21,097 bases of DNA from Zoogloeaceae bacterium. GTDB lineage: Bacteria > Pseudomonadota > Gammaproteobacteria > Burkholderiales > Rhodocyclaceae. The translations under genes and the position numbers were made by a program. A model generated the notes under the pieces. It was not told the DNA's origin. It saw only the letters and a list, made by a program, of their open reading frames with translations, and searched no databases. The stretch covers positions 1 through 21,097 of the forward strand of contig JAISLJ010000013.1 in the NCBI GenBank assembly GCA_031290955.1, written 5' to 3'. This document shows, in pieces, positions 13,612-21,097 of the stretch; position 1 is the stretch's first letter, and each line of letters begins with the position of its first letter.

Positions 13612-16497
13612 TCACTCCGTGCACTGCCGGGTGAGGCGGGGCAGGGCGGGGATTTTTTCTGCCGGGATGGGGCGGGAGAAAAAATAACCTTGCAGGAGAT
13701 CACAGCCCAATTGTTCCAGGCGATTCTTCTGGATCTCGAATTCCACGCCTTCCGCTACGGTTTCCATCCCCATGGCGTGTGACATGAGGATGATGGCCTC
13801 GACCACGGAACGGTGCTCCGCCTCGTGCTCCAGTTGATCGACGAAACTCTTGTCGATCTTGACCACATCCACCGGGTAGCGGGAAAGGTAGGAAAGCGAG
13901 GAATAACCCGTGCCGAAATCGTCAATGGCAATGCGGATGCCGCGCTCGCGCAGGCGGGCAAAGATGCCGAAAATACGCTCCGGGTTGGAGATCAGCAGGG
14001 ATTCGGTCAGCTCCAGTTCCAGGCAGTGGGAGGGCAGGCCGGTCGTCTCCAGCGTGTGGAAGACCATGTCCACGAATTCCGGATCATTCAGTTGCCGCAC
14101 CGAGACATTGACCGCGACCCGCTGGATGGGCAATCCGGTGTGCTGCCAGGCATAGAGCTGTTCGCAGGCCGTTTGCAGGCACCATTTGCCCAGGTCGCTG
14201 ATATAGCCCGAACTCTCCGCGAGCGGGATGAAATTGTTGGGCATGAGCAGACCCTTGTGCGGATGTTGCCAGCGCACCAAGGCTTCCACGCCGTAGATCG
14301 AACCATCGCGGGCGCTTACCTGCGGCTGGTAGAAAAGCAGCAGTTCCTCCTGCTCGATGGAGCGCCGCAGCGCCGTTTCCAGTTCCAGTTGTTCCAGGGA
14401 GTGGATGGTGTCCTCCTCCATGAAGAAACGGAAGGCGGAGCGCCCGGCATCCTTGGCCTTGTGCAGCGCCACGTCCGCGTTCTTCATCAGAAGCTCCGGC
14501 ACGCTCCCGTCCGTCGGGAAGATGGCGATCCCGACGCTGGTCGAGGTGAAGACTTCCCGGTCGCCGAGATCAAAGGGCGATTCGAATTTTTGCAGGATGC
14601 GGCTCGCCAGCTGGGCAGCATCGGCGTGGGAAGAAATCTCGGGCAGCAAGAGGGCGAATTCGTCGCCGCCGATGCGGGCCAGCATATCGCCTTCTTTCAG
14701 GAGCGAGAGGAGACGCTCGCTGGCAATCTTGAGGAGCCTGTCGCCTGAGGCGTGTCCCAGGGAATCGTTGATGTGCTTGAAGCGATCCAGATCAAGAATC
14801 AGCACCGCCACCGGACGATGCGATTGCTGCACCTGCCGGATGACCTCTTGCAGGCGTTCGAGGAAACGCTTGCGGTTGGCAAGGCCGGTCAGTTGGTCGT
14901 TGTCGGTGAGCCGCCGGGCGTGCGCCTCGAATTTCTTGCGCTCGGAGAGATCGGTGAAGAGCGTGATGTAGTGCAGCGCCTTGCCTTCCTCGTCCCGCAC
15001 CATGGACATGGAAATCCAGGCCGGGAAGGTTTCCTGGTTCTTCCTCCGGTAGATGACCTCGCCCATCCATTTGTTTTCCCGCTGCATGGTCTCCATGATT
15101 TCCTCGTACAGCGTGTTTCCCAGAAGGCGGTTCTGCTTCTTTCCCTTCGCTTCGGCCTCGGTGTAGCCGGTGATGGTGGTGAAGGCGGCGTTGACGGAAC
15201 GGATCGTGCCTTCCGCATCCGTGATGGAAAGGGCTTCCGTGAGATTGTCGAACACCCGCGCGGAAAGCCGGAGGCGCGCCTCCGCCTCGTAGTGCTCGCT
15301 CAAATCCCGGAAGGAGGTCACATAGCCCGCCGGGAGTTGCGATTCGCCCACCGGCGGCAGCGGCCCGCCCAGGAAGCCCGCCGGGAACGAGGAGCCATCC
15401 GGACGCAGCAACCATTCCTCGCCTTCAAAGGCCCGGCTGCCCGCCAGCGCCTCCCGGAAGGAAGTGCCCCGGCGCTGCGCCTCCGGGACGAACAGGTCGG
15501 CAATGCTCTTGTGCATCAGTTCCGCCCGGGTCAATCCCAGGAGCGTCTCGGCGCGGCTGTTGATGAAATTGAAGCGGCCTTCGTCGTCGAAGCTCAGGAT
15601 GCCCTCGCCCAAGTGATTCGCCACATTGTGCAAGAGGCTGTGGCTCTTGGCGATTTCCTCGTTTTTCTGGCGGATGCTGTGCGTCATCCAGATGACGGTC
15701 AGCACCATCAGGAGCGTGAAAATCGCCATCCATTGCCGGTAGAATTCTGCCTCCAGGCTCATCTGGTGGTGGCGCTTGACGTATTCGCCATAGGCCCGTT
15801 CCAGTTCCAAGGGGAAATTGCTGCGGGAGATGTTGCGCATCAACACCTGCACCGGCGGATGGTTGTTGATGATCTGCCGCCCGTGCCTGGCGAGAAGCTG
15901 CCCCTGGGAAGCCTGCGGGCCGCCATCCCGCGCGGCGAGTTCTTCCAGTTGACCGATGGCGGAGAGCACCGGGGCGATCTCCTGCGCCTGCTGCTCGTTG
16001 ATGAAGATGAGCACGTTTTGCGTGATGGCGCGAAACAGCGGTTCATAGGTCGGGCGGCTGCGCTCGTTCTCCAGCCGGGTATCAATCTGCTCGGTCAGGC
16101 TGATGAAGTGATAGATGGAATTCACCAGGACGGAATTCTGGCGCTTGAAATCCTCGATGTCCTGCTGCTTCACGATCCACTCGCGGCTTGCGATGTCGAG
16201 CGCGTGACCGATCTCAAGCTTCCTGAAATCATCATGCAGGTCTTCCAGCAGGATTTCCACCTGCTGCGCCGCGGTGGAAACGTTGTCGTAATCGCGCAGT
16301 TGCCGGTAGCGCAGGCGCAGGATATCCAGGTTGATCCCCGTATCCAGCGTGAGCATTTGCCGCACCTTGAGTTCGACGCTGACCCGATCACCATCATTTA
16401 CCCGGGAACTCAGCACGTAGAGGATGACCAGAATGCCGCCCAGAACGCAGAGCAGCATCCATTGCATGAGGGAAAGCGGAGAGAATCGGTTGCTCAT
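13612..16497 (-). CDS. Membrane PAS-PAS-GGDEF-EAL protein (c-di-GMP cyclase/phosphodiesterase)
   Basis: 961 residues. TM1 (about 10-30) and TM2 (about 253-273) bracket an all-helical periplasmic sensor of about 220 residues, which resembles the DAHL type (LRLRYRQLRDYDNV). Two PAS domains follow (about 285-400 and 415-530), then GGDEF with an intact RIGGDEF motif near residue 612, and EAL with intact EALVRW near 737 and DDFGTGYSS near 857. Both activities are therefore possible; many such dual proteins are net phosphodiesterases with GTP-regulated GGDEF domains. c-di-GMP controls the switch between motility and attachment. Its ATG overlaps the stop of the di-haem peroxidase gene by 4 bp, which implies coupled translation. 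Confidence 0.93.
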   Translation of the reverse strand: MSNRFSPLSLMQWMLLCVLGGILVILYVLSSRVNDGDRVSVELKVRQMLTLDTGINLDILRLRYRQLRDYDNVSTAAQQVEILLEDLHDDFRKLEIGHALDIASREWIVKQQDIEDFKRQNSVLVNSIYHFISLTEQIDTRLENERSRPTYEPLFRAITQNVLIFINEQQAQEIAPVLSAIGQLEELAARDGGPQASQGQLLARHGRQIINNHPPVQVLMRNISRSNFPLELERAYGEYVKRHHQMSLEAEFYRQWMAIFTLLMVLTVIWMTHSIRQKNEEIAKSHSLLHNVANHLGEGILSFDDEGRFNFINSRAETLLGLTRAELMHKSIADLFVPEAQRRGTSFREALAGSRAFEGEEWLLRPDGSSFPAGFLGGPLPPVGESQLPAGYVTSFRDLSEHYEAEARLRLSARVFDNLTEALSITDAEGTIRSVNAAFTTITGYTEAEAKGKKQNRLLGNTLYEEIMETMQRENKWMGEVIYRRKNQETFPAWISMSMVRDEEGKALHYITLFTDLSERKKFEAHARRLTDNDQLTGLANRKRFLERLQEVIRQVQQSHRPVAVLILDLDRFKHINDSLGHASGDRLLKIASERLLSLLKEGDMLARIGGDEFALLLPEISSHADAAQLASRILQKFESPFDLGDREVFTSTSVGIAIFPTDGSVPELLMKNADVALHKAKDAGRSAFRFFMEEDTIHSLEQLELETALRRSIEQEELLLFYQPQVSARDGSIYGVEALVRWQHPHKGLLMPNNFIPLAESSGYISDLGKWCLQTACEQLYAWQHTGLPIQRVAVNVSVRQLNDPEFVDMVFHTLETTGLPSHCLELELTESLLISNPERIFGIFARLRERGIRIAIDDFGTGYSSLSYLSRYPVDVVKIDKSFVDQLEHEAEHRSVVEAIILMSHAMGMETVAEGVEFEIQKNRLEQLGCDLLQGYFFSRPIPAEKIPALPRLTRQCTE

Positions 16498-17537
16498 TGC
16501 AGTTGTTCCCCATTGAGCGTGTACAAAAAGAGCACGATGGACTGGATATCTTCTGGCGGCAGTTCGACGCCCAACTGGAATTCGCCCATCCGGGAGACGG
16601 CTTCATGCAGCGAATTGACCGAGGCATCATGGAAATAGGGCGCGGTCGCCGCGATGTTGCGCAGGGAGGGCACCTTGAACACGTATTTGTCCTCCTCGCG
16701 GCTCGTGACGTTGAAACGCCCCAGATCCGCCGGATCCACCCGTGTGCGACCCTCGAAATAATCCTTCATGATGCCGAAACGCTGGTACATGTTCCCCCCG
16801 ACATTCGCGCCCTGATGGCAGGCCACACAGCCATAACGCTTGAAAAGCTGGTAGCCCGCCAGTTCCTGGGGCGTGAGGGCGCGGTCGTCGCCCTTGAGCC
16901 AGCGATCCATGCGCGAGGGCGTGATGAGCGAGCGCTCGAATTCGGCAATGGCATCCTGAATGCTTTCCGCCGAAGGCGGGCCGCCATACAGCTTGATGAA
17001 CTTGTTGCTGGTCTCCGGGTCGGCCGTCAGCTTGGCGATGACCTCCTGCCAGGACGAAGCCATTTCCACCGGATTGTGGATTGGTCCCGTGACCTGCTCT
17101 TCCAGCGTGGCCGCGCGACCATCCCAGAATTGCCGGAAATTCAGGGCAGCGTTATAGACCGTGGGCGAATTGATGGTGCCCAACTGGCCGCCGACCCCAA
17201 CCGATTTCGGCAGGCGATCCGTGCCGCCCCGGGCAAGATCGTGGCAAAAGGCGCAACTGATGCTGTTGTCGCGGGACAGGCGCGGGTCGTGGAACAGGGC
17301 GCGTCCCAGTTCCACCTTGCCCGCGTCCAGATTTACATTCGGCTGGATGGGCAGGAGCGGCTCATCTGGACGCGCCAGGATGCGTTGCGTCATGGACGGC
17401 GTTCCGCGTTCCTTCGTTTCCGCCGTGGCCCGCGAAGCGTTCGGGAGCCAGATGACCGCGCCCACGACCGCCGCCATCAGGATGGCTCCGGCCAGGAGCG
17501 CCAAGGAGTGCGCACGCGCGAATTCCCGAGAGGTCAT
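16494..17537 (-). CDS. Di-haem cytochrome c peroxidase (CcpA/MauG family)
   Basis: Periplasmic enzyme reducing hydrogen peroxide with electrons from a small cytochrome c, or a MauG-like oxidase. It has 347 residues. An N-terminal signal-anchor helix lies at about 13-32. Two c-type haem sites are visible: Cys95-x-x-Cys98-His99 (CAFCH) and Cys237-x-x-Cys240-His241 (CVACH). Family features LFHDPRLS, NFRQFWDGR, EEQVTGPIHNPVEM and APYFHDAS are present. It follows the cytochrome c gene by 30 bp with a CGGAGAAA ribosome-binding site and overlaps the sensor gene downstream. The probable physiological partner is the neighbouring cytochrome. Peroxidase versus MauG-type function cannot be settled from sequence alone. 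Confidence 0.92.
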   Translation of the reverse strand: MTSREFARAHSLALLAGAILMAAVVGAVIWLPNASRATAETKERGTPSMTQRILARPDEPLLPIQPNVNLDAGKVELGRALFHDPRLSRDNSISCAFCHDLARGGTDRLPKSVGVGGQLGTINSPTVYNAALNFRQFWDGRAATLEEQVTGPIHNPVEMASSWQEVIAKLTADPETSNKFIKLYGGPPSAESIQDAIAEFERSLITPSRMDRWLKGDDRALTPQELAGYQLFKRYGCVACHQGANVGGNMYQRFGIMKDYFEGRTRVDPADLGRFNVTSREEDKYVFKVPSLRNIAATAPYFHDASVNSLHEAVSRMGEFQLGVELPPEDIQSIVLFLYTLNGEQLQ

Positions 17538-17567
17538 CGATTTTCTCCGATTCGAATGGAAAAAGGT

Positions 17568-18083
17568 TCAACGCGCAAGCTCGACCATGTAATCCACCGC
17601 GCCCTTGACTTCCTCGTCCGAGAAACGCACGGCGGTTCCCTTGGGAGGCATGGCGCCCTTGCCTTGCAGGGCGGAAGCATAGAGCGTCTCCACGCCCTGG
17701 GCGATGCGCGGCTCCCAGTCGCCCTTGTCGCCCTTCTTCGGCGCGCCCGTCACGCCGGTTTCATGGCAGGTCTTGCATACCTCCGCATAAACCGTGGCGC
17801 CATCCCTGGCGGCGGGCGGCGTTGCCTCGGCTGCCGCGGCGTCGGTCGCCTCCGCATCGGGAGTAGACGCGCCCTCCGCCGCTACGGGTTCTGCTGCGGG
17901 CGGAGGCGTTGCCGGGGCAGACCGGAAGATGGCGACGGGCCGGATGCGCTCGACGGCTTCAGGGTCTTCCTTCACGCTGTCTTTCCGGAAGAGGGAGAAC
18001 GCGACAAGCAACACCAGCAAGGCCGCAATGGCGATGGCGATGAACAGGTGCGGCAGAAATGCGTTGTTTCGGGAGTGAGCCAT
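17568..18083 (-). CDS. Membrane-anchored c-type cytochrome (c5-like)
   Basis: 171 residues. An uncleaved-looking N-terminal TM helix (about 12-32) is followed by an Ala/Pro/Glu-rich flexible linker (about 55-95). The single-haem domain has Cys103-x-x-Cys106-His107 (CKTCH), with Met145 in GAMPP as the likely sixth ligand. Length and the YAEVCKTCHETGVTGAPK pattern fit the cytochrome c5 family. It should sit on the periplasmic face and could pass electrons to the di-haem peroxidase encoded next. An AAGGAAAA ribosome-binding site precedes the ATG. It is the first gene of the probable minus-strand operon running to 13387. Confidence 0.9.
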   Translation of the reverse strand: MAHSRNNAFLPHLFIAIAIAALLVLLVAFSLFRKDSVKEDPEAVERIRPVAIFRSAPATPPPAAEPVAAEGASTPDAEATDAAAAEATPPAARDGATVYAEVCKTCHETGVTGAPKKGDKGDWEPRIAQGVETLYASALQGKGAMPPKGTAVRFSDEEVKGAVDYMVELAR

Positions 18084-18117
18084 GGATTTTCCTTATGGTT
18101 GTACAAGAACGGCTGTC

Positions 18118-18123
18118 ATTATA
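18118..18123 (-). promoter_or_regulatory. -10 box for the cytochrome operon
   Basis: TATAAT on the minus strand lies 34 bp before the cytochrome ATG. I see no clear -35, so an activator may be needed. It is the only promoter-like element found upstream of the four-gene operon. Confidence 0.4.
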
Positions 18124-18190
18124 GACGCTGAATTTTCCGGAATGGCGAAAAAATTACAATGTCAAGAAGAGAATCAAGCAAGCGCAAAGA

Positions 18191-18220
18191 TTGGACGCAA
18201 CAGGCAAGAACCAGTACAAT
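18191..18220 (+). promoter_or_regulatory. Promoter of tRNA-Arg
   Basis: TTGGAC (18191-18196), an 18-bp spacer and TACAAT (18215-18220) lie 12 bp before the mature tRNA 5' end. Spacing and position suit a sigma-70 promoter. Confidence 0.55.
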
Positions 18221-18232
18221 GCGCACCTTCCC

Positions 18233-18309
18233 GCGCCCGTAGCTCAGCTGGATAGAGTACTGCCCTCCGAAGGCAGGGGTCGGACGTTCGAATCGTCTCG
18301 GGCGCGCCA
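18233..18309 (+). tRNA. tRNA-Arg (anticodon CCG)
   Basis: A complete 77-nt cloverleaf. The acceptor stem GCGCCCG pairs with CGGGCGC. The D arm is GCTC/GAGT, the anticodon stem CTGCC/GGCAG and the loop CTCCGAA, giving anticodon CCG, which reads CGG. The T arm contains TTCGAAT, and the encoded CCA is at 18307-18309. All arms fold with only wobble exceptions. Confidence 0.95.
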
Positions 18310-18363
18310 ATTGAAAGCCGCGTGGTTACTAGCATTCAAAGAAAATCAAGATTGGATCAATGG

Positions 18364-18393
18364 CCGGAATTGCTCTCTCGGTGTAATTTCCGG
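18364..18393. repeat. Inverted repeat downstream of tRNA-Arg
   Basis: CCGGAATT (18364-18371) pairs with AATTTCCGG (18385-18393), with one bulged base and a 13-nt loop. No T run follows on either strand, so I do not call it a terminator. Confidence 0.3.
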
Positions 18394-18465
18394 TGTAAAA
18401 AACGGCAAGGTCTATATGCCAGATACCGCTTTCGAGAGCTTGTCAGCGCTTCGGCCTGGCGGTCG

Positions 18466-18573
18466 ATGAGCAGATGGGCGCAGGAACTCCTCCAGCAAAC
18501 CCGTTTTGCCGCCGCCAATGAACTGGAAACCACCCTCACGCGCTATCTGGCAGCCTACAATCACGACTTTCAG
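18466..18573 (+). pseudogene. IS481-like transposase C-terminal remnant
   Basis: About 36 codons read RWAQELLQQTRF, AAANELETTLTRY and LAAYNHDFQ. This resembles the end of the IS481-family integrase core (pattern ...EVLQTxRF...LExTLxRYxxLYNHxxPQ). The upstream catalytic DDE region and the final conserved block are missing, and there is no ribosome-binding site, so it is a decayed fragment. It sits 157 bp downstream of tRNA-Arg, a common kind of insertion spot. The rest of 18310-18604 shows no gene. Confidence 0.5.
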
Positions 18574-18604
18574 TACCGTCTCCCCCTATCTGTCGCATCC
18601 TCTG

Positions 18605-20686
18605 TCACCTGACGCCCAGCAGGCTCATCAGTTCCTGTTGGGCGTTGCGGGGTTTGGCGCGGGTGGAGATTTTCCGGGTGTAGTGGCCTGTGGCGTCCAT
18701 TTCCCAGGATTGCTGGTTGTCGGCCAGGTAGGCGTGCAAGCCTTCCTGCATGACACGCTTCTTGAGGCGCAGGTCAAGGATGGGAAAGGCCAGTTCGATG
18801 CGTCGGAAGAAATTGCGCTCCATCCAGTCGGCACTGGCGAGGTAGAGCTTTCCCTCGCCATCGGCATGGAAATAGGCGACGCGGTGATGTTCCAGGATCC
18901 GGCCAATCACCGAACGCACCCGGATATTCTCCGAAAGGCCGGGCACGCCGGGCCGCAGCGCGCAAGCGCCGCGCACGATGAGGTCGATTTTCACGCCCGC
19001 CGCCGAAGCCTCGTAGAGCGCGTGGATGGTGGCCGGTTCGAGCAGGGCGTTCATCTTGGCGATGATGCGGGCCTTCCTGCCAGCGCGCGCGTGGGCGACC
19101 TCGGCCTGGATGTGGGCGACGATGTTCTCGTGCAGGGTGAAGGGCGCCTGCCAGAGGTGCTTCAGGGCGCGGGCCTTGCCCAGGCCGGTGAGCTGCTTGA
19201 AGACTTCGGAGACATCCTGGCCGATGCCCTCGCTGGCGGTCAGGAGGCCGAAATCGGAGTAAAGACGGGCGGTGCGCGGGTGGTAGTTGCCGGTGCCCAG
19301 ATGCGTGTAGCGCGTCAGTTCGCCATTTTCCCGGCGCACGATCAAGAGCGCCTTGGCATGCACCTTGTAGCCCACGACGCCATAAACCACATGTGCGCCA
19401 GCTTCTTCCAGGCGCGTGGCCCAACCGATGTTGGCCTCTTCGTCGAAACGCGCCATCAGTTCCATGACGACAGTGACTTCCTTGCCATTCTGGGCCGCGC
19501 GGATGAGCGAGTGCATGAGCACCGAATCCGCGCCGGTACGATAGATGGTCATCTTGATGGCCGCGACCTGCGGATCATTGGCCGCCTGTTGCAGCAGGGC
19601 AATGACCGGGGCGAAGGACTGGTAGGGATGGTGCAGGAGGATGTCGCCCATGCGAATAAGGGCGAAAAGATCCGGATGCTTGCCGATGTCGCCATCCAGA
19701 TTTTTGGGCAAGCCCGGCGCGTAGGGGGAAAACTTGAGTTCCGGACGCTCCAGGCTGTCCGGCACCTGCATCAGGCGCACAAGATTGACCGGCCCCTGCA
19801 CCCGATAGAGATCGGCTTCGCCCAACCCGAACTGGGAAAGGAGAAAGGCCGCCATGCCGGGTGAGCAGTTGTCGGCCACCTCCAGCCGCACGGCGCTGCC
19901 GAAATGCCGGTGCGGCAGCTCGCCCTGAAGTTTGATGCGCAGGTTGGTGCTTTCCTCCTCGTCGACGAACAGGTCGGAATTGCGCGTCACCCGGAACTGG
20001 TAGCAGCCAAGCGCCGTCATGCCCGCAAAGAGTTCCTCCACGAATTCATGCAGGATGGAAGAAAGGAACACGAAGCCACACGGGCATCCAGCCAGTTCCG
20101 GCGGCAAGGCGACCACGCGCGGCAGCATGCGCGGCGCCTGGACGATGGCCGCGCCGGAACTGCGCCCGAAGGCATCCTTCCCCTGGAGTTCCACGGCAAA
20201 ATTGAGGCTCTTGTTGAACACCCGCGGGAATGGGTGCGAGGGATCCAGGCCAATGGGCGTCAAAACCGGCATCACTTCCCGCAGAAAATATCCCCGCACC
20301 CAGCCGCGCAGGGCATCATGCCATTCGGAACGACGGACGAAGCGAACACCCGCCGCAGCGAGCGCGGGCAGGAGTTCCTGATTCAGGATCTGGTATTGCT
20401 CCTCGACCAGCGCGTGGGCCGCGGCGCTCACCAACTGGAAAACCTCCTGCGCCGTCTTGCCGTCGGTGGTGCGCGTCTGGGCGTCGGCGCGAATCTGTTC
20501 CTTCAGGCCGCCGACGCGAATCTCGAAGAATTCGTCCATGTTGCTGGAGACAATGCACAGGAAGCGCAGGCGCTCAAGCAACGGCATCCGCTCATCCTGC
20601 GCCTGCGCCATGACCCGGCGATTGAAGGCGATGAGGCTCAGTTCCCGGTTCAGATAGTGTTCGGGGGGAAAGGCAAGGGTGTTCAT
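18605..20686 (-). CDS. ppk1: Polyphosphate kinase 1
   Basis: Reversibly polymerises the terminal phosphate of ATP into polyphosphate. The 693 residues, close to the 688 of E. coli, start NRELSLIAFNRRV, with the N-terminal SSNMDEFFEIRVGG motif. The C-terminal phospholipase-D-like half has YKVHAKALLIVRR with the likely autophosphorylated His near residue 443, followed by THLGTGNYHPRTARLYSD. A second catalytic block with ASADWMERNFFRRIE is also intact. I placed the start at 20686 rather than at an in-frame ATG at 20791: GGGAG sits 6 bp upstream of it, and homologues begin close to the YLNRELS motif. It lies downstream of tRNA-Val on the same strand, separated by a terminator. Confidence 0.95.
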   Translation of the reverse strand: MNTLAFPPEHYLNRELSLIAFNRRVMAQAQDERMPLLERLRFLCIVSSNMDEFFEIRVGGLKEQIRADAQTRTTDGKTAQEVFQLVSAAAHALVEEQYQILNQELLPALAAAGVRFVRRSEWHDALRGWVRGYFLREVMPVLTPIGLDPSHPFPRVFNKSLNFAVELQGKDAFGRSSGAAIVQAPRMLPRVVALPPELAGCPCGFVFLSSILHEFVEELFAGMTALGCYQFRVTRNSDLFVDEEESTNLRIKLQGELPHRHFGSAVRLEVADNCSPGMAAFLLSQFGLGEADLYRVQGPVNLVRLMQVPDSLERPELKFSPYAPGLPKNLDGDIGKHPDLFALIRMGDILLHHPYQSFAPVIALLQQAANDPQVAAIKMTIYRTGADSVLMHSLIRAAQNGKEVTVVMELMARFDEEANIGWATRLEEAGAHVVYGVVGYKVHAKALLIVRRENGELTRYTHLGTGNYHPRTARLYSDFGLLTASEGIGQDVSEVFKQLTGLGKARALKHLWQAPFTLHENIVAHIQAEVAHARAGRKARIIAKMNALLEPATIHALYEASAAGVKIDLIVRGACALRPGVPGLSENIRVRSVIGRILEHHRVAYFHADGEGKLYLASADWMERNFFRRIELAFPILDLRLKKRVMQEGLHAYLADNQQSWEMDATGHYTRKISTRAKPRNAQQELMSLLGVR

Positions 20687-20700
20687 GCGAAGCTCCCGGA

Positions 20701-20717
20701 TCGGCAATATCTGCCGA
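20701..20717 (-). promoter_or_regulatory. Small stem-loop in the ppk leader
   Basis: TCGGCA (20701-20706) and TGCCGA (20712-20717) form a perfect 6-bp stem with a 5-nt loop. The stem ends 14 nt upstream of the ppk start, just before the ribosome-binding site, where structure could affect translation. Confidence 0.35.
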
Positions 20718-20808
20718 AGATAGCAGTTTTCGCGGACGATTTGCAGGGGCATCCGCCTCGCCCCCCAAGGATGGAAGACAAAACGCCGCAAAACACAAAG
20801 GGAACAAC

Positions 20809-20836
20809 AAAAAACCGGAGCCCGCGAAGTTTCCGG
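20809..20836 (-). terminator. Rho-independent terminator of tRNA-Val
   Basis: On the minus strand CCGGA, a 12-nt loop and TCCGG are followed directly by six Ts. It lies 26 nt downstream of the tRNA 3' end and upstream of ppk, so ppk must have its own promoter or depend on read-through. Confidence 0.55.
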
Positions 20837-20861
20837 CCCGGAGGAGAACAGAAGGGAATGC

Positions 20862-20938
20862 TGGTAGACGCGATTGGATTCGAACCAACGACCCCCACCA
20901 TGTCAAGGTGATGCTCTAACCAACTGAGCTACGCGTCT
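20862..20938 (-). tRNA. tRNA-Val (anticodon GAC)
   Basis: A complete 77-nt cloverleaf. The acceptor stem AGACGCG pairs with CGCGTCT. The D arm is GCTC/GAGC, the anticodon stem TCACC/GGTGG and the loop TTGACAT, giving GAC (reads GUC/GUU). The T arm is GTTGG-TTCGAAT-CCAAT, discriminator A, with encoded CCA at 20862-20864. Confidence 0.95.
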
Positions 20939-20950
20939 GAAGAAGGCGGC

Positions 20951-20978
20951 ATTATACGGCGCAAACGGGACAAGTCAA
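20951..20978 (-). promoter_or_regulatory. Strong promoter of tRNA-Val
   Basis: TTGACT (20973-20978) and a perfect TATAAT (20951-20956) are separated by 16 bp. The -10 ends 12 bp from the tRNA 5' end. An IS-like end begins about 18 bp upstream of the -35, so upstream promoter elements may have been replaced. Confidence 0.7.
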
Positions 20979-20996
20979 CTGTAGCGAGCTTCCTAT

Positions 20997-21027
20997 CTGT
21001 CCACCTTTGTAGCGCGATAGTTGTCCG
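20997..21027 (+). mobile_element. IS-end-like motif (paired TGTCC boxes), element body to the right
   Basis: CTGTCC (20997-21002), 18 nt, TTGTCCG (21021-21027). The architecture is identical to the left window edge but in opposite orientation. A transposase-like start with a strong ribosome-binding site follows 42 bp later, as expected for an IS left end. The exact terminus is not determinable here. Confidence 0.45.
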
Positions 21028-21068
21028 GTCGTCATAGTATCTCCCTGGGAATTCCAAGGAGGCTTGAG

Positions 21069-21097
21069 ATGAAGCGGACGCTCGTGCAGGAAGAGGT
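21069..21097 (+). CDS. Putative IS transposase, N-terminal fragment (runs off the window)
   Basis: Only MKRTLVQEE and a partial codon are visible. A near-perfect AAGGAGG (21056-21062) sits 6 bp before the ATG. A start of this kind, just inside paired TGTCC boxes, reminds me of ISNCY-type transposases with an N-terminal helix-turn-helix. Nine residues cannot prove this. Confidence 0.4.

Noticed and set aside
13394..13687. Leu-rich plus-strand frame starting MLLLLMVLLLL
   Set aside because: It is the reverse complement of the AAC/AAT-rich hexapeptide repeats of the small minus-strand protein, which has a far better ribosome-binding site and a coherent domain layout.
20687..20791. N-terminal extension of polyphosphate kinase to the ATG at 20791
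   Set aside because: The added 35 residues are unlike PPK1, would include the leader stem-loop, and lack a ribosome-binding site; 20686 has GGGAG at 6 bp.

Overview
The window looks like chromosomal DNA of a GC-rich betaproteobacterium, most like the Rhodocyclales/Nitrosomonadales. This rests on gene content (motAB-cheRB, epd-pgk, a DUF3108 gene beside an RsmB/NOP methylase, ppk, c-type cytochromes with a PAS-GGDEF-EAL protein) and on remembered family resemblance; no search was run. Both edges carry the same IS-end-like motif (CTGTCC, 18 nt, TTGTCCG), so the segment may lie between two copies of related insertion sequences.

Layout. Left: a hairpin and an IS-like end (1-118), then epd-pgk on the minus strand (227-2479). 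Divergent from it, on the plus strand, is a motility/chemotaxis block, motA-motB-cheR-cheB (2672-6585). Next comes about 800 bp without a convincing gene, packed with repeats: a 21-bp tandem array, three copies of a CATTGCGAG...GCAATCC repeat, a MITE-like element with hairpin ends, and a fragment of the same element. This leads into a plus-strand group: a leucine-rich repeat variant (LRV) protein, a DUF3108 protein whose GTG start overlaps the LRV stop, an RsmB/NOP-type RNA m5C methyltransferase, and an AAA-ATPase-like/PD-(D/E)XK protein. The last of these reads out into a second copy of the MITE-like element, whose core is flipped relative to the first copy.

On the minus strand, 18083 to 13387 forms a probable operon: membrane-anchored cytochrome c, di-haem cytochrome c peroxidase, a two-TM PAS-PAS-GGDEF-EAL protein (4-bp overlap with the peroxidase gene), and an unlisted 56-residue single-TM protein with an Asn/Ser hexapeptide tail. 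This is the best candidate for an unusual system: periplasmic haem redox chemistry co-expressed with c-di-GMP turnover. The right part has tRNA-Arg(CCG) followed by an IS481-like transposase remnant, then ppk and tRNA-Val(GAC) with its own promoter and terminator. The first codons of a putative transposase run off the right end.

How the genes work together: epd-pgk serves central carbon/PLP metabolism. MotAB is the flagellar stator, and CheR/CheB set receptor methylation. The cytochrome/peroxidase/GGDEF-EAL group probably couples a periplasmic redox or peroxide state to the motile-sessile switch. ppk makes polyphosphate. The repeat-rich middle appears to have supplied a ribosome-binding site to one gene and a stop codon to another.
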